Assembly: GCA_036872755.1 (NCBI GenBank) | Contig: JAVHNS010000018.1 | Coordinates: forward strand, 1-64,000 | Reading direction: 5' to 3' | Length of the DNA: 64,000 nt | From: Orbilia blumenaviensis | Lineage: Eukaryota > Ascomycota > Orbiliomycetes > Orbiliales > Orbiliaceae | Shown here: positions 34,240 through 46,547 of the stretch, one piece after another | Numbering within the stretch: the stretch's first letter is position 1 | Layout of the letters: each line of letters opens with the position of its first letter | Made by a program: the position numbers and the translations under genes | Notes under the pieces: model-generated | What the model was told of the DNA's origin: nothing | Database searches by the model: none | What the model saw: the letters and a program-made list of their open reading frames with translations, nothing else

Positions 34240-37200
34240 ATGGATGAAAGAAGCGGAGAAAAAAGGTATTTTTTTCACGTCTATTCGTTAAATATCAGTA
34301 GATTTGCGAATTCATTAATATTAACTCTCCTGGTCAACTTGGATGCGCTCTCTGTTCTTATTGCTGACGCATCTGCAGGCAACTTCGGCATGAAGACTAT
34401 ACAGTGGGCTGGCTTACAGCCGTCCTCTCGGAACAAAATGCAGCCAAAATCATGCTTGATGAACAGCATGAGCAGCTTCCGACAAAGGATAACGACGATA
34501 ACACTTATACTCTTGGGAGAGTTGGCGTGCATAATGTCGTAATCGCCCGGCCAGCAGAATATGGGACAAACTCCGCGGCCAATACATCGGCCAATATGGT
34601 AAGGACGTTCCAAAATCTACGCTTTGTCCTTATGGTAGGAATTGGAGGAGGTGCTCCTGGGCCTCCGGTCTCGGAAGATTCACAAGAGGAGGATATTCGA
34701 CTTGGAGACGTTGTCGTCGGGTTTCCTAAGGACTCTCATTGTAAGGATTATCAAGATCCCACCAAGTCCATCAGAGGCTTAGTACTTTTACTGATAGTCT
34801 AGTTTTTATTCCCTTCCAGCCGGTGTTTTGCAATATGACATGGGAAAACTCGAGACTTGTAGGCAATTCACCATTCGATCACATCTAAATAAACCCCCAA
34901 AAGCTCTCTTGACGGCAGTAGGAACGCTCCAATCACAGCACGATTTTGAGGAAGGCGAGATGGTTCAATATCTCCAACAGGCTATCCAGCGCATGCAAAA
35001 GATGAAAAAGCTGAGGGCATACCGATTCCCAGGTCGGGATAAGGATCAGCTGTTTAAGGCCGACTATCATCACCCTGACGAAAATACAAAGGGTTGTTCA
35101 GCGTGTGATGAAAATCAGAAGGAGACAAGAATTGATAGAGACACGGATAATCCGGTCGTTCATTATGGGCTCATTGCTTCAGGGAATGCAGTGATGAAAT
35201 CAGCTCAGCAACGTGACCAACTGAGGGACAAAGAGAAAGTGGTTTGCTTTGAAATGGAAGCTGCTGGGCTGATGAACAACTTTCCTTGTCTTGTGATCCG
35301 AGGTATATGTGATTATTCTGACGACCATAAGAACGACTTGTGGCAGCCTTATGCTGCTCTTGCTGCTGCTGCCTATGCAAAAGATCTCTTGAGGGTGGTT
35401 CAGCCGAAAGAAGTTCAGAATACTAAAGCAATAGTTGATGTTATTGAAGGCTGTAAGTCGATTCGGGTTGAAAGGTTCCTTCGTTTAGCTCTTACTAAAC
35501 CAAAATTCTTAACTAGTACGCGATACTGTTCATCAAATGCAAAAAGGTGAGTAGGACTCCCACTTTCGGTCTGCTACCGGTTGGACTCTTTATAAAAATT
35601 TTCAGCATATAAAGTTACTTCATTTTGGTCACCTTTTCGTCAAAATTGCTATATCGTGAAGAGCCATCGTGCAGGAGAAACTATGCTAACTTGTTGTGAG
35701 CAGTCACGGAGCGTATTGAGTTTATGCAACAAGGTGTGAACCCCTATCCTGGCAGTGTATTTAAAGTCCGGGACTAAAGATTGATTAGATAAACAGCGTG
35801 ACGAAATCTTGCAATGGCTGTCACCGTTAGAGCCGCTGAAACGACATCAAGACGTGCGATCTATAAGGGTTCCGGATACTGGGCACTGGCTCTTAGACGA
35901 ACCCAACTTTCAGGACTGGCATAGTGGTACAAACACAAATCGTGCCCTATGCTGCTCTGGAATCCCAGGTGCTGGAAAAACTGTTATAACGTATGCTGAT
36001 TCACTTTAATACCTTTCCTTTATCAAAACTTGCATTTATGGGGTACTAAAATAAGATGCAATGAAAAATAGCTCACTTGTTATTGACTACCTCAGAAAAA
36101 TATCTGCGGATTCAGAACTAAAATCAGGACTTGGATGTGTTTATTGCGATTATCGGGATCAGACGCTGCAAACTCCGATGAACTTGTTGGGTAGCTTATT
36201 GGGGCAGATGCTTTCAACTCTGCCAGATCTTCCAAAAGAGGTTATTCAGCTTTATCGGGAGAATCATCAGGGACAAAAGCCACTTGAACAGTGCGATGTG
36301 GAATCAATGCTACTCGACGCCTGCAAAAATCTTGACAAGGCCTACATTTGCGTAGATGCCATTGATGAGTGTCAAAACAAAGAAAGCTTCCTTAAGTCTC
36401 TTCTAAAGTTACTACCCTCAGCTTACATCTTCATCACTGGCCGGCCTCATATACCAGCCATAATCGACCAGCACTTTGGGGGAGCGCTCAAAATCACTAT
36501 CGAAGCCAATAAAAGCGACATCAAAAAGTTTGTTGCAATGAAACTTGATGAGGATTGGGCTCGTGATAAATACCTCATGGACGAAAAATTAAAAGAGGAG
36601 ATCCTTAGAAAGATTGGAACGGCTTCGCAAAAAATGTTGGTCCTGAGTGAAAGTGAAATCTCAGTGCTGATCTTAGGATTCGCTAACATGAGAAATATTA
36701 AGGTTCCTACTGCCGGCTTTGCAGATTCAAATGGTCCTTGACGAACGAACCAAAGCTAATCGACGATCAGCCCTCGACAAACTACCTGCGGAGCTTTATG
36801 AAGCGTTTGGAAATACTATAGAAAGAATCAGGCGACAGTCCCAGAGTTCTTCTAGTTTAGCAATGGATATCTTGATGTGGGCCCATCTAGCAGAAAGGCC
36901 ATTGCGTGTCAACGAGTTTCTGGATGCCCTCGCTGTCAAACTAGGGATAAAAATCTGGATACCGACAACCTTCCATCTCGACAATCTTGGCTAGACTGTT
37001 GTCTTGGTCTTGTTATCGTAGATGAGGAGACATCTACCGTTCGCCTTGTTCATTTTTCGCTCCAGGAGTATTTACATTCGCAGCGCGGAGATTTGTTTAA
37101 AGACGGGCATGACCGTATCGCCAAAACATGCTTAACATACCTTCGCTTCGAAAGTATCACTGCCTCGACCACTGTGGATGGGGAAGAGTTCTTGGGGAAA

Positions 37201-38598
37201 CATCCTTTCCTCTACTATGCAGCCCGCCAATGGGGACACCATATACGCAAAGAGCCGAACCCGTCTAAACAATCGATAGATCTTTCGCTGATATACCTAC
37301 TTCAAACACAGACAGAATTACGTTATAGTACGATCTTTCTCTATAAATTGCTTTTTGAAAGGAGCGAGGTGCTAGCGACTCATCAGGAATTTTGTGCCAC
37401 TTTCACTAGCCTTCACATTGCTGCATATTTCGGCACTCCAGTTCGTGTTATCAAGCCTCTCGTTGACACAGGCCGAATAGATATTGATTCGGAAGATGCC
37501 TTCAACCAAACGCCGCTGTCATTAGCCGTAAGAGAGGGACACGTTGAGATCGTCAAGTTTCTCATCAATACAGGTCGAGTAAATGTTAATTGGTGGGACG
37601 AGTCCGACCAAACATTACTAACCATGGCTATAGAGGGGAGAAATGTTGAGCTCATGAAGTTTTTAATCAACTCGAATTGGATGGACGCCGATTTGAAACG
37701 CGAATCCATTCGCGTGTCACTAGACTTCGCTGTAAATATGGAGCACCTCGAGGTTATCAAGGTTCTTATCGAATCAAGCTGGGTTGATGCAAACTCGAAA
37801 GATGATGTCGGTCAACAGTTGTTGCTCTCAGCTGTAGAGCACGGGCGCGTCAAGATTATCAAGCTTCTCATAGACAGCGGCGTGAACGTCGACTTGGAAG
37901 ACGATTTTAACGATGGAACACCTCTATTTTGGGCCGCACGGGTGGGAAATATCGACATCGTCAGACTTCTTATTGACAAGGGTCGGGCTAATGTTGACCA
38001 GAGGGATAGGTCTAACCAGACGCCGCTGATCTGGGCTGCGCAAGAAGGACGAGTGGGAGTCATCAGGATCCTTCTTAAAACAAATCGGGTAGATATTAAT
38101 GCCAAGGATATATATGATGAAACGGCATTAATGTGGGCTGCAAATAGAGGACACACTGATGTTGTCAAGCTTTTGGTCGGTACAGGTCAAGTAGATATTA
38201 ATGCCAAGGATATATATGACGAAACGGCATTAATTATGGCTGCAAAGAGAGGACTCACTGATGTTGTCAAGTTTTTGGTCGGTACAGGTCAAGTAGATAT
38301 TAATGCCAAGGATATATATGACGAAACGGCATTAATTTGGGCTGCAAAGAGAAGACACGCCTGGGTTGTCAAGCTTTTGGTTGATACAGGTCAAGTAGAT
38401 ATTAATGCAATAAATAAATATAATAGAGTAGCATTGATTTTGGCTATAGGGGCAGGATATACTGATATTGTCAAACTTTTGGTCGGTAGAGGTCAAGTAG
38501 ATATTAATGCCAAGGATATATATGACGGAACGGCATTAATTTGGGCTGCAGTTAAGTCTGCCGGATGTGGAGCATGGGTACCGCGGCCACACGAATGA
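34240..38598 (+). pseudogene. PNP_UDP-NACHT-ankyrin receptor 2, frameshifted
   Basis: Exons: 34240-34265, 34379-34740, 34820-35452, 35517-35546, 35704-35733 or 35735, from 35789 or 35797 to 35990, 36072 to about 36663, and from 36723 onward. PNP domain: EDYTVGWLTAVLSE, LMVGIGGGAP, VVHYGLIASG, CFEMEAAGLM and IRGICDYSD; the active-site motifs are intact, unlike in receptor 1. The linker RDTVHQMQKVTERIEFMQQ leads to NACHT (Walker A SGIPGAGKT, Walker B ICVDAIDECQ). Near 36943-36955, DALAVKLG continues as DKNLDTDNLPS only one base out of frame, with no possible intron, so the reading frame breaks before the ankyrin half. Everything downstream (LDCCLGLVIVDEETSTVRLVHFSLQEYL plus about 12 repeats) stays open to 38598. 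Either a young pseudogene or a one-base assembly error. The last repeat also ends abruptly. Confidence 0.8.
38089..38540 (+). repeat. 102-bp tandem repeat encoding ankyrin units (receptor 2)
   Basis: GCCAAGGATATATATGA recurs at about 38101, 38203, 38305 and near 38510, one diverged unit lying in between. Each 102-bp unit encodes a 34-residue ankyrin repeat (VDINAKDIYDETALIWAAK type), and neighbouring copies are nearly identical. Confidence 0.9.
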
Positions 38599-40189
38599 AG
38601 CTAGAAACAGTGTAGGTAGAAAAGAGAAAAAAATCAAGACTTCGAATCATTCCATGATGATGGGGTACTACCCCTGTGCTAAGAACTAGAAGATGCTATC
38701 AATAAAGTATAAATGACGAATGGTCTGACGAAGGTTTCCAGAGCACCCTAGTCATGGGTTGACCTCCACCATCCACTTGCATCCTTCACCGGGGAAAAGA
38801 CAACATTATCGATACTATTAGGGTACGGCACTTGGTAGGTAGGAAGCTACGAAGTCTCGGAAGTAAAGCCAAGCTAAAAATTGGCCGAATACTATTTATC
38901 ACCAAAGCAGTTCAGCGAACGAATGTAATCTCAAACTGGACTATTCAAATACTCATTTTATATACCATTGTAAAAATATCAAGCCTAAAATGTGTATTTA
39001 ATTTATTAACAAATTGAAAAATGTCTGAGATGAATGATGATAGGTTGATTGACGAACTAAGCTATCTGAAAGAATCTCTCCCTAGGGCTAGGGAGCAAGA
39101 CATCATAGAAATACAGATGAAAACAAAGATCCTCTAATCTGCAACCCTAACATACCAGACCGCGAGATGTACCGGTTAAGCAAAATAACGGCGGGATATG
39201 TCCGCTGGGCAGGTTTTGAAAATGGTTCCTTGGTTTGATGGCGTGGTGAGTGTCGTCTCATTGGTAACCAGACCACAAAGTCAAAAGGTGAGCGTGACAA
39301 CACAACCCGATCACGAAATACAACACACTTGAAGTGTTGTTGTTGCAGCCTGGCTACTGGTTTCGTTGTTGGATCTAAAATAGCGTGGTTATAAGACCGA
39401 ACAATGCTGGGCACCCTGCCGCAAGGAGTAATCTTGAATTTTAAATATATTTTAGAAAATAAAACCAAGCTACAGTGACTTCATTATGTCTAAGATATAT
39501 TGCAGTAAATAAGGCATAAGTCTCCCGATTAGTGAGTGATAAGAAGGAAAGGTTTTGGGTACTATGGCTTGGAACTTAATATTGGTGCATATCCGAGGTA
39601 GTTATGGGGCAAATCACACCATGTTAATTTAGTATTAGTCAAAATTCGGGGCGAAAGATCGTGGCAGCGCAAGCTTCTGTCGGTTCAGGAAACAAAACCC
39701 GATCAATCATTTTTTGTGCCTCACTATGCTCTCGCCGCGAAAACCGGCTCCAGTGTCCCATCTAGGCTGGTGGGTTGCGACATGTTGTGCATCTGAACAT
39801 GGACTAAAAATGCGATTTAGAATGACACTAACTAATTGGTATCACCAATTCGCGGATACCTCACCAGGTGGATCATAAAAGCTAAGCTCGTGATGTGCTA
39901 GACAACTTGGCCTGCGCTGCGCTGGTCCCAGCCTGGCGGGTTGAAATGGATCTGTGGTTGCGGCTGCATGGTTTAGAAGCCGCGAAATCAATCCTTGCCG
40001 CTACTGGCTACTAACTGCCGTTTGCACAGGGGCGTGGCAGCTGGAAGATTATGACAGCCAACGAATCAGCTCAAACCAAACCGCGAATCTGGGCGATAAA
40101 AGTTCTTCAATGGCAATAAGCAATGCGTTGCCCCTCAGCTTCCTTAACGTACCCCGCACAACAAAACCATTCGACCCTCAACTCTCACC
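38599..40189. other. Intergenic with a dispersed repeat copy
   Basis: No gene supported. The second copy of the dispersed element lies at about 39193-39415. The last 300 bp are the upstream region of the chitinase gene. This gap is the boundary between the receptor island and the conventional gene block. Confidence 0.5.
39193..39415. repeat. Dispersed repeat, copy 2
   Basis: Matches 32061-32215 over the core GTGACAACACAACCCGATC and the following 45 bases, with GATATGTCCGCTGGGC at its left side. It is longer than copy 1 by about 65 bp between the left segment and the core. Confidence 0.7.
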
Positions 40190-41629
40190 ATGTCGGGCGG
40201 CAAGTTCTCAGTCGGTTATTTCGTAAATTGGGGTATCTATGGAAGGAAATTCCCCCCGTCTTTGATACCCGCTGATGACCTGACGCATATTTTATATGCA
40301 TTCGCTGACCTGTCTCCGGATTCCGGAGAGGTCAAGCTGAGCGACGCTTGGTCCGATAAGGATATCCACTATCCTGGTACTATCCAACCCACAGCTCGAA
40401 GCCTCGAAATTTGAATAAGCTGACACTCTATATAGGCGATTCCTGGAATGAGGACCCGTCAAACCTTTATGGAAATTTCAAGGCTATTTACAATTTGAAG
40501 AAAGCAAAACGACATCTCAAAGTCCTTGTATGCTGTCGCACTCCTCGGCTAGTTCCGGAACTCGCGGGCTGACGTCATCGAATAGATTTCCATTGGAGGC
40601 TGGACTTACTCCCCAAAGTTCCACCCCGTTGTGATTGATCCGGCGAAAAGGGCGAAATTTGTCGAATCATCTGTGCAACTTCTCGAAGACTATGGTTTGG
40701 ACGGTCTCGATGTAGATTATGAGTATCCTTCCGATGATGCGCAAGCGAGGGGATATGTCGAACTCTTGAAGGAGTTGCGACAAGCACTGGATGCGCACGC
40801 AGCGAAGAAAGCTGCCAATTACCGCTTTCTTCTCACAATTGCTGCACCATGCGGCCCGCAGAACTATCAAAAGTTGCACGTCAAAGCGATGGACGAGCAG
40901 CTTGATTTTTGGAACTTGATGGCATACGACTTCAGTGGGTTAGTTATAGGCCGCAGGAGCAAAGATTATCTTATATTATTAATGATAAAACTAACAAAAC
41001 GCTTTATCCAGGTCATGGGACCCCGTCGCAAACCACCAGGCCAACATTTACGGCGGTCCAGTAAGCGGTTCCGAAGCGGTCCGTTGGTATATAAATCAAG
41101 GTGTCGCGAGACACAAAATCATCCTTGGCATCCCGTTGTACGGGCGATCTTTTATGAATACGCAAGGGCCTGGAACAGCATTCAGTGGGGTTGGGCAAGG
41201 GAGCTGGGAACAAGGGGTTTATGACTACCGAGCCCTACCACTCCCAGGCTCAAACGTTTCCCACGACTCGCAGGCGCTGGCAAGCTGGAGTTACAACCCT
41301 GGTAACAAAGAAATGATTAGCTTTGATAGCGAGGAAGTAGCAAAATGGAAGGGAGAATGGATTCAACAAGAAGGCCTTGGGGGAAGCATGTTCTGGGAGT
41401 TGAGTGGAGATAAAGGCTCGGACCGACCCGAGATGGAAAAGGGGCATGGCAAGGATCCACAACCAGGAAACAGCCTTGTAAGAGTCGTAAAGGTTAGTAT
41501 TCGATCACAGCCTTCACGGAATATATCTAATATCTGTTATAGGATCACATGGGTGGTATTTCCAACACCAACAATTGGTTAAGTTACGAAGGCTCTAGGT
41601 TTCCGAATCTTCGGAATGGAATGAACTAG
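40190..41629 (+). CDS. GH18 chitinase, ChiB-like, no signal peptide
   Basis: Five exons: 40190-40376, 40436-40527, 40586-40938, 41012-41492 and 41543-41629; frame kept throughout; 399 aa. GH18 landmarks: VGYFVNWGIYGRKFPP at the N-terminus, ISIGGWTYS (SxGG motif), the catalytic DGLDVDYEYP (DxxDxDxE; acid Glu near residue 139), MAYDFSGSWD, GIPLYGRSF and GGSMFWELSGD. The enzyme cleaves chitin beta-1,4 linkages. It lacks a signal peptide and a chitin-binding module. The start resembles the Aspergillus ChiB group, which acts in autolysis and wall recycling and starts MSxYKSVAYFVNW-like. The C-terminal exon encodes the typical NTNNWLSYEGSRFPNLRNGM tail. It looks fully functional and marks the inner edge of the subtelomeric island. 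Confidence 0.93.
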
Positions 41630-41817
41630 GAATACGACCGTTGTATTTTCAGCTATCTAGATCTTTTATACTAATGGTGCGTTATTTTATTCGGTTTAAT
41701 AATCGTTGATCCAAAAGTGGATAGACTATCTCCTGGATGCCAAACTTTTAGCTGACAGTGTAGTTTAAAAGTATTATATATTATATTGTATACACCTATG
41801 CAATATTGCCCACTTAG

Positions 41818-43461
41818 CTAATCATCAGATACACCAACCTCGCTTCTCGCGTATTGGCTCTTCTTTCTCAACCTGTGTCCATAGATATACAACAAATATG
41901 GACCGGGCGTCAATAGTACAGCTAGACACCCCAACAACGACATCGTCCAACGAACACCAATGCCCTCATACATGGGTCTTGCTGCCATAGTCATTCCACC
42001 AGCAATCAAATAGCGCACCATTGTAATACTCGAGAGCGCGATGGCAGCATGATCTCCGTAGCTATCGATTATATACTCATAGCTGGAGACATACATTGCA
42101 ATTAAAACAACACCGAAACAGAAGCAAGCTCCGAGCCCAGACCAGATAGATATCGTTGGGAGGTTCGTCCACCCGAGCCAGAAAAGTGAGATTGGAAGTA
42201 ACGGCGCAGTGAGCATCGCTGGCCAAAGACGAAACTCGGGCTTAATATGGGCACCGGAAACATGTTCAGTGTGATGTCGTGCCCATGAGTATAAGCCAGG
42301 AGCGCAAAGTGTGAATGCCGTAGCGCCGGCCGCGATCGACCCAAAGCAAGATCCAGTGATTCCGTCAGAGAGATTATATGTTTTCTTGAAGATGTATTCA
42401 AAGCCGGAGAGGAAGGTAAAGAGCAAAACATATAGCAAGACAAGATAGCTACCGAGAACAGTAACCACGGGCTCTTTGAGGAAAAATATTAAAGACATCG
42501 GGAGGGTTTCTTTAAGGCGCTGGAAAAACGAGGCTTTTTCAGTATGCTCAGAATAGTATTGTCTCCCAGTTACCTGGCGAAGGCGTTTGGCTTTCCAGTC
42601 GAGTAAAACGGGCAGATATGTCTCCGGAAGAAAGGAAAATGCGACCAGAAATGCAAAGCCAGACATAATAAGTGTAATCCATTCTGTCCAACGCCAAGTA
42701 ATATTTGGGTTCTCAAGAACCCAACCGCCTACGATAGGCGCAATCGTTGGTGCTATTGAGTGTTAGTTGAATCTTCAGTCGCCTAGTAGTCGGGTTCACA
42801 TACGAACAACGTTGGCCCATGCTATAACTGGGAACACAAATGCCCTTTTGACGGGTCGGAATTGGTCCCGCACACTAGCACCGTTGATACCAAGTGTGCC
42901 ACTAGCAAACAACCCAACAAAGTAGCGGCAGACGATTTGTCCTCCAAAAGACTTCGTCAGCGCTGTCCCCAGAACGAATAACAGGTAGAAAAACGTCGAG
43001 ATTAAATAGATAGGGTTCCTTCCGACGGTTTCTGATAGCGGTCCCACAAAGAGACAGCCAGTCCCAATACCGAAAAGATACATTGCTGTTGACAAATTTT
43101 CCGCCTTTTTGCTGACGCCAAATTCTGTGCTGGCGGCCGTGTTTGCTATTGATTCTGCTGCCCCAGCCCAGGCTTGGACCCCGATAAGAAGCGCAAGAAT
43201 GGCAATATTCTTAGACCGAGATAGCAAAGGCCAGTTTTTTGGGTTAAAGGGGTCATTGTGATCTTTTACCTGGACCTTTAGGTCGCCTTCCGTCTTGTCG
43301 TCTTGTCGGTCGCCCTGATGCTCGATTTCCTTTGCTGGTTGGTCGGTCGGCGCTGAATTAGAAGGGCTAAGCGGAACACTCCCTTGGCGCTTCTCCTCAT
43401 CCGGCGCTTCTTGACGTTCTACAGCCTTCCTAATTCTGTGATACTGGGCGAAAGACCACAT
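41818..43461 (-). CDS. MFS transporter, DHA1 family
   Basis: Two exons, 43461-42804 and 42752-41818, joined by a 51-nt intron (GTATGT donor, CAACTAACAC branch point); 530 aa. A hydrophilic N-terminus of about 90 residues (PAKEIEHQGDRQDDKTEGD) precedes NPKNWPLLSRSKN, the usual lead-in to TM1 of this family. There follow about 12 membrane segments, the G-x-L-x-V-GPLSETVGRNP motif between TM2 and TM3, and VGGWVLENPNITWRWTEW before TM6. DHA1 proton antiporters of this type export drugs, polyamines or metabolites at the plasma membrane. Start at 43461 is the first ATG. It is transcribed convergently with the chitinase; the two stops are about 190 bp apart. Substrate cannot be told from sequence. 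Confidence 0.9.
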
Positions 43462-44244
43462 TTTTAACAACGATGATACCACGGCAAGAGTAAAATTTTT
43501 TTTAAAAAAAAGTCAGAAAATAGAAGTTGTTCCACAAAAGTATGCTGAACAGGAACCGTTCGACAAGAACAATTGGGATTTTGATGTCGAACGTGCTGTC
43601 GCGTGCGACATGACATCATATTAAAGATCAAGTCTGGGGGTATCAGGTGGATCGCAAAGATGCGTATAATCCCTGCAGCTAAGTACCTAGATCTGGAATA
43701 AGTAGTCAGCGAAGAGGGCGGACTCATACAGATACACAGGCCTCGCCAACTTCTACCTTATGTTAGTTGTACCTTGCTCGACCTACCTAGGTACAGTAGT
43801 TATGTAATACCATCACACAGCATCAGTCCTGGCTCAGAAAACCCCTGCCAGTCAACATGCAACAACACATGGATATTCCGGGCTCTGATGAACGCTCGCT
43901 GCATTGGGACGTTAGCCGAATGTGGCAACGCGACTCAGTCTTGAGCCTCGTCTACAGCTTTCATAACGGTGTCGGCTTTGTCCCGGCATCTGTTCGTGTA
44001 TCTAATTCGCACTCGCTTTGGGGAATATTCTCGACGTGAATTAATTAACTTGAAAGCTTTCTGGGCATTTCAATTTGGCGTCATTTAGAACTCCCGTACT
44101 TGTGGTTTGCAACGTTTGGAAAGCCGTAATTCCGTAACCAAGTCCCCGAGTCTTCTGAGGCTGGTTAACGAAAAGAAAATTATGCATTCATACAAACAGG
44201 TTACTCATACTAACAGCTCACTAATACCACACTTCAGAACCAAT
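43462..44244. other. Intergenic, no gene seen
   Basis: The upstream region of the DHA1 transporter and 3' flank of the sugar transporter. Only short frames; no domain. Confidence 0.55.
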
Positions 44245-46547
44245 CTACACCTTTTCAAGGTGTTCGATATCTGCTAGCTCTTGTTTCTCTGATACTGCTT
44301 GACGATCCCTGGCAGCAGTAGTGAGATCAAGTCCCTCTGAAACGTGCTTGTCAGCACCGAAGAGCTCGTCCATTCTCTCAAGCGAAATTCCCTTAGTCTC
44401 AGGGACCAAGAACCACACAAACACACACATTGCCAGGTTGAAGGAGCCGAATATAAAATAAGTACCGAAGCCAGATCTTCCAACGTGAACCAGCTAGAAA
44501 GAGGAAAATAAAAAACCACGTTAACGTTCAACTTTACGTTTGCCCCGGGGTTCGAGAGGTAGGAGTTGTAACTCACCATTGGAGGGGTGGCACGGGAGAC
44601 CGCGAAATTGAAAAGCCACTGGGTTGCAGCTGCGAATGATACGTTTATGCCTCGCAATCTCGTTGTGGGGATTTCAGATACGTAAATCCAACACACTGGA
44701 CCCCAGCCAAACTGGAATAGTGCGGCAAATATAAAGATGCAAACCAGTGCGACATAGCCAGCAGGAGGGACGGGCTGACCTGGCTTAGGAGGGTCGGCGC
44801 AAACCTAAGTTCAATACTACATTAGCACCCTAACTACGGCGTGTACTAGGTCTTCACGGGGGTTCTTACATATCCACCAATGTAGAACATACAAATGCCC
44901 ATGCCAATAGATGTCCAGATTAAGCTTCGTCGCCTGCCGAGGGAATCAACAGCCACCAAAAGGAAGCAGAAGCAAGATACCATCTTGACAACACCGTAGA
45001 TACCAGTAGCAAAAAGCCCTACAGATCCGATGTTGTATTTTAGCACTATGAACTATTGACCAATCAAATAATTTACGGAGGATAATTCCAGTCTGCTGAA
45101 TCTCACCATTTTGAGTCCCAGTAATTCCTAGGTTATTAAAGATCTGTGGCGCATAGAAATTGATCGCGCTATAGATTCTGTTAGCGCATGAAGACACACG
45201 GCATCATTATGCACGGCACAAGGTACTCACTTTGTCCCGGTAAGTTGTTGCCACACCATAAGCGCGATACTTAACAATGCTCGCTTTCGATTACCTATTT
45301 TAAACAGTTAGCGACACTGTAGCTATGCTCCTTAAGTTGCCAGCATAAGAGCCACCGACTCTTCTCGGAAAACATCTCCTTCACTCTCGCCCAGTAGCTC
45401 GCACCAGCGATAATTCCCCGCTCAAACTCAAGCTGCGCATGAATTTCCGCTAATTCTGCCTGGATATATGAATCTGACTCTGGCAACATGCGAACTTTTG
45501 TCAAGATGGTGGTCGCTTCTTCCCATCGATCCTGAGTAGCTAGAAAACGGGGTGATTCTACCAGCGCCGTCAGCTCTATCCAATCAACAAGATATGATTC
45601 ATAGGGTCAACTCATACCGTCGCAGAGTAGCATGCCGAGGAATAAAAGAACAGCCGGCATGCACTGCATCGCGAGAGAAACTTGCCATGCCCCATGACCC
45701 CCAACGTGCCGGAGAGAACCATAGTTAATCCAAAACGCCAACATGATTCCTGCTGTTTCAAAGAGCTGGTATAGACCTGTCAAAAGTCCTCGGATTGCAC
45801 GAGGGGCATTTTCCGAAACCTTCGTCTATTAGTATACGACATTACCCCCCCCTCGATCGATAACTTGGTGTTAGTTGACTTGGCTTACATAGAGTGGATT
45901 AATCATCGTCGCCGCACCGACACCCAGGCCTGCAACGAATCTATAGTATTTCAGTGAACTGTCCGCGGAGACGAGAATCTTAGGACCCGCATCTGAAGCA
46001 CTGACCTTCCAACATCAATTGCCGCTATGTGGCCCGATGACGCAGTCTGAATGACGACACCGACGGTGCAAACTGCACTGAATATCAGAAGCGCGGGTTT
46101 CCTCCCAAACCGATCCGCAAACCACGGCGCAATCAGTGACCCAAAGAAACAACCGCCTTGTAAACAAGATACAATATTTGCATTGGTATTCGCAAGGTCC
46201 GACGAGTTGAGTTTGTCTGTTCCAAAAGCACTGTTTAAATGGATTAGATGGATTGGTTGTCTAGCGATGTGCAAGAGGGCAGTGTAGCTTTCATACCTTT
46301 TGAACGAAGCCATCTGTAGTACGCCACCTATAATACCGATGTCCATGCCGAAAAGCATTCCTAAATAGGATCTGGTTAAAAGTTAAACCTCACAATGGGA
46401 CTCGACATTGGCAACCATACCTCCAAAGCATGAGGCACAGGCCAAAAGATAGACTCTCCAGTTATAGATTTCGATTGGGTCTGTCGTCATTGCATCGTTC
46501 TTGACGATGCGCCGCAGGAAGCGGATGGATTGAGGCTCTTTAGCCAT
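44245..46547 (-). CDS. MFS sugar transporter (hexose/quinate type), 11 exons
   Basis: Exons 46547-46421, 46360-46297, 46230-46006, 45940-45889, 45819-45618, 45575-45360, 45294-45231, 45177-45107, 45045-44870, 44804-44577 and 44493-44245; all frames agree; 557 aa. Sugar-porter signatures: YNWRVYLL before TM1, [20 protein letters not shown], the central loop ending [67 protein letters not shown] and the terminal [16 protein letters not shown]. It imports a monosaccharide or quinate-like acid with protons at the plasma membrane. QQLTGTK replaces the common QQFSGTN. Ten introns in 2.3 kb is many for this family. It is divergent from the DUF2264 gene across 1.1 kb, which suggests shared control and linked function. 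Confidence 0.92.
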
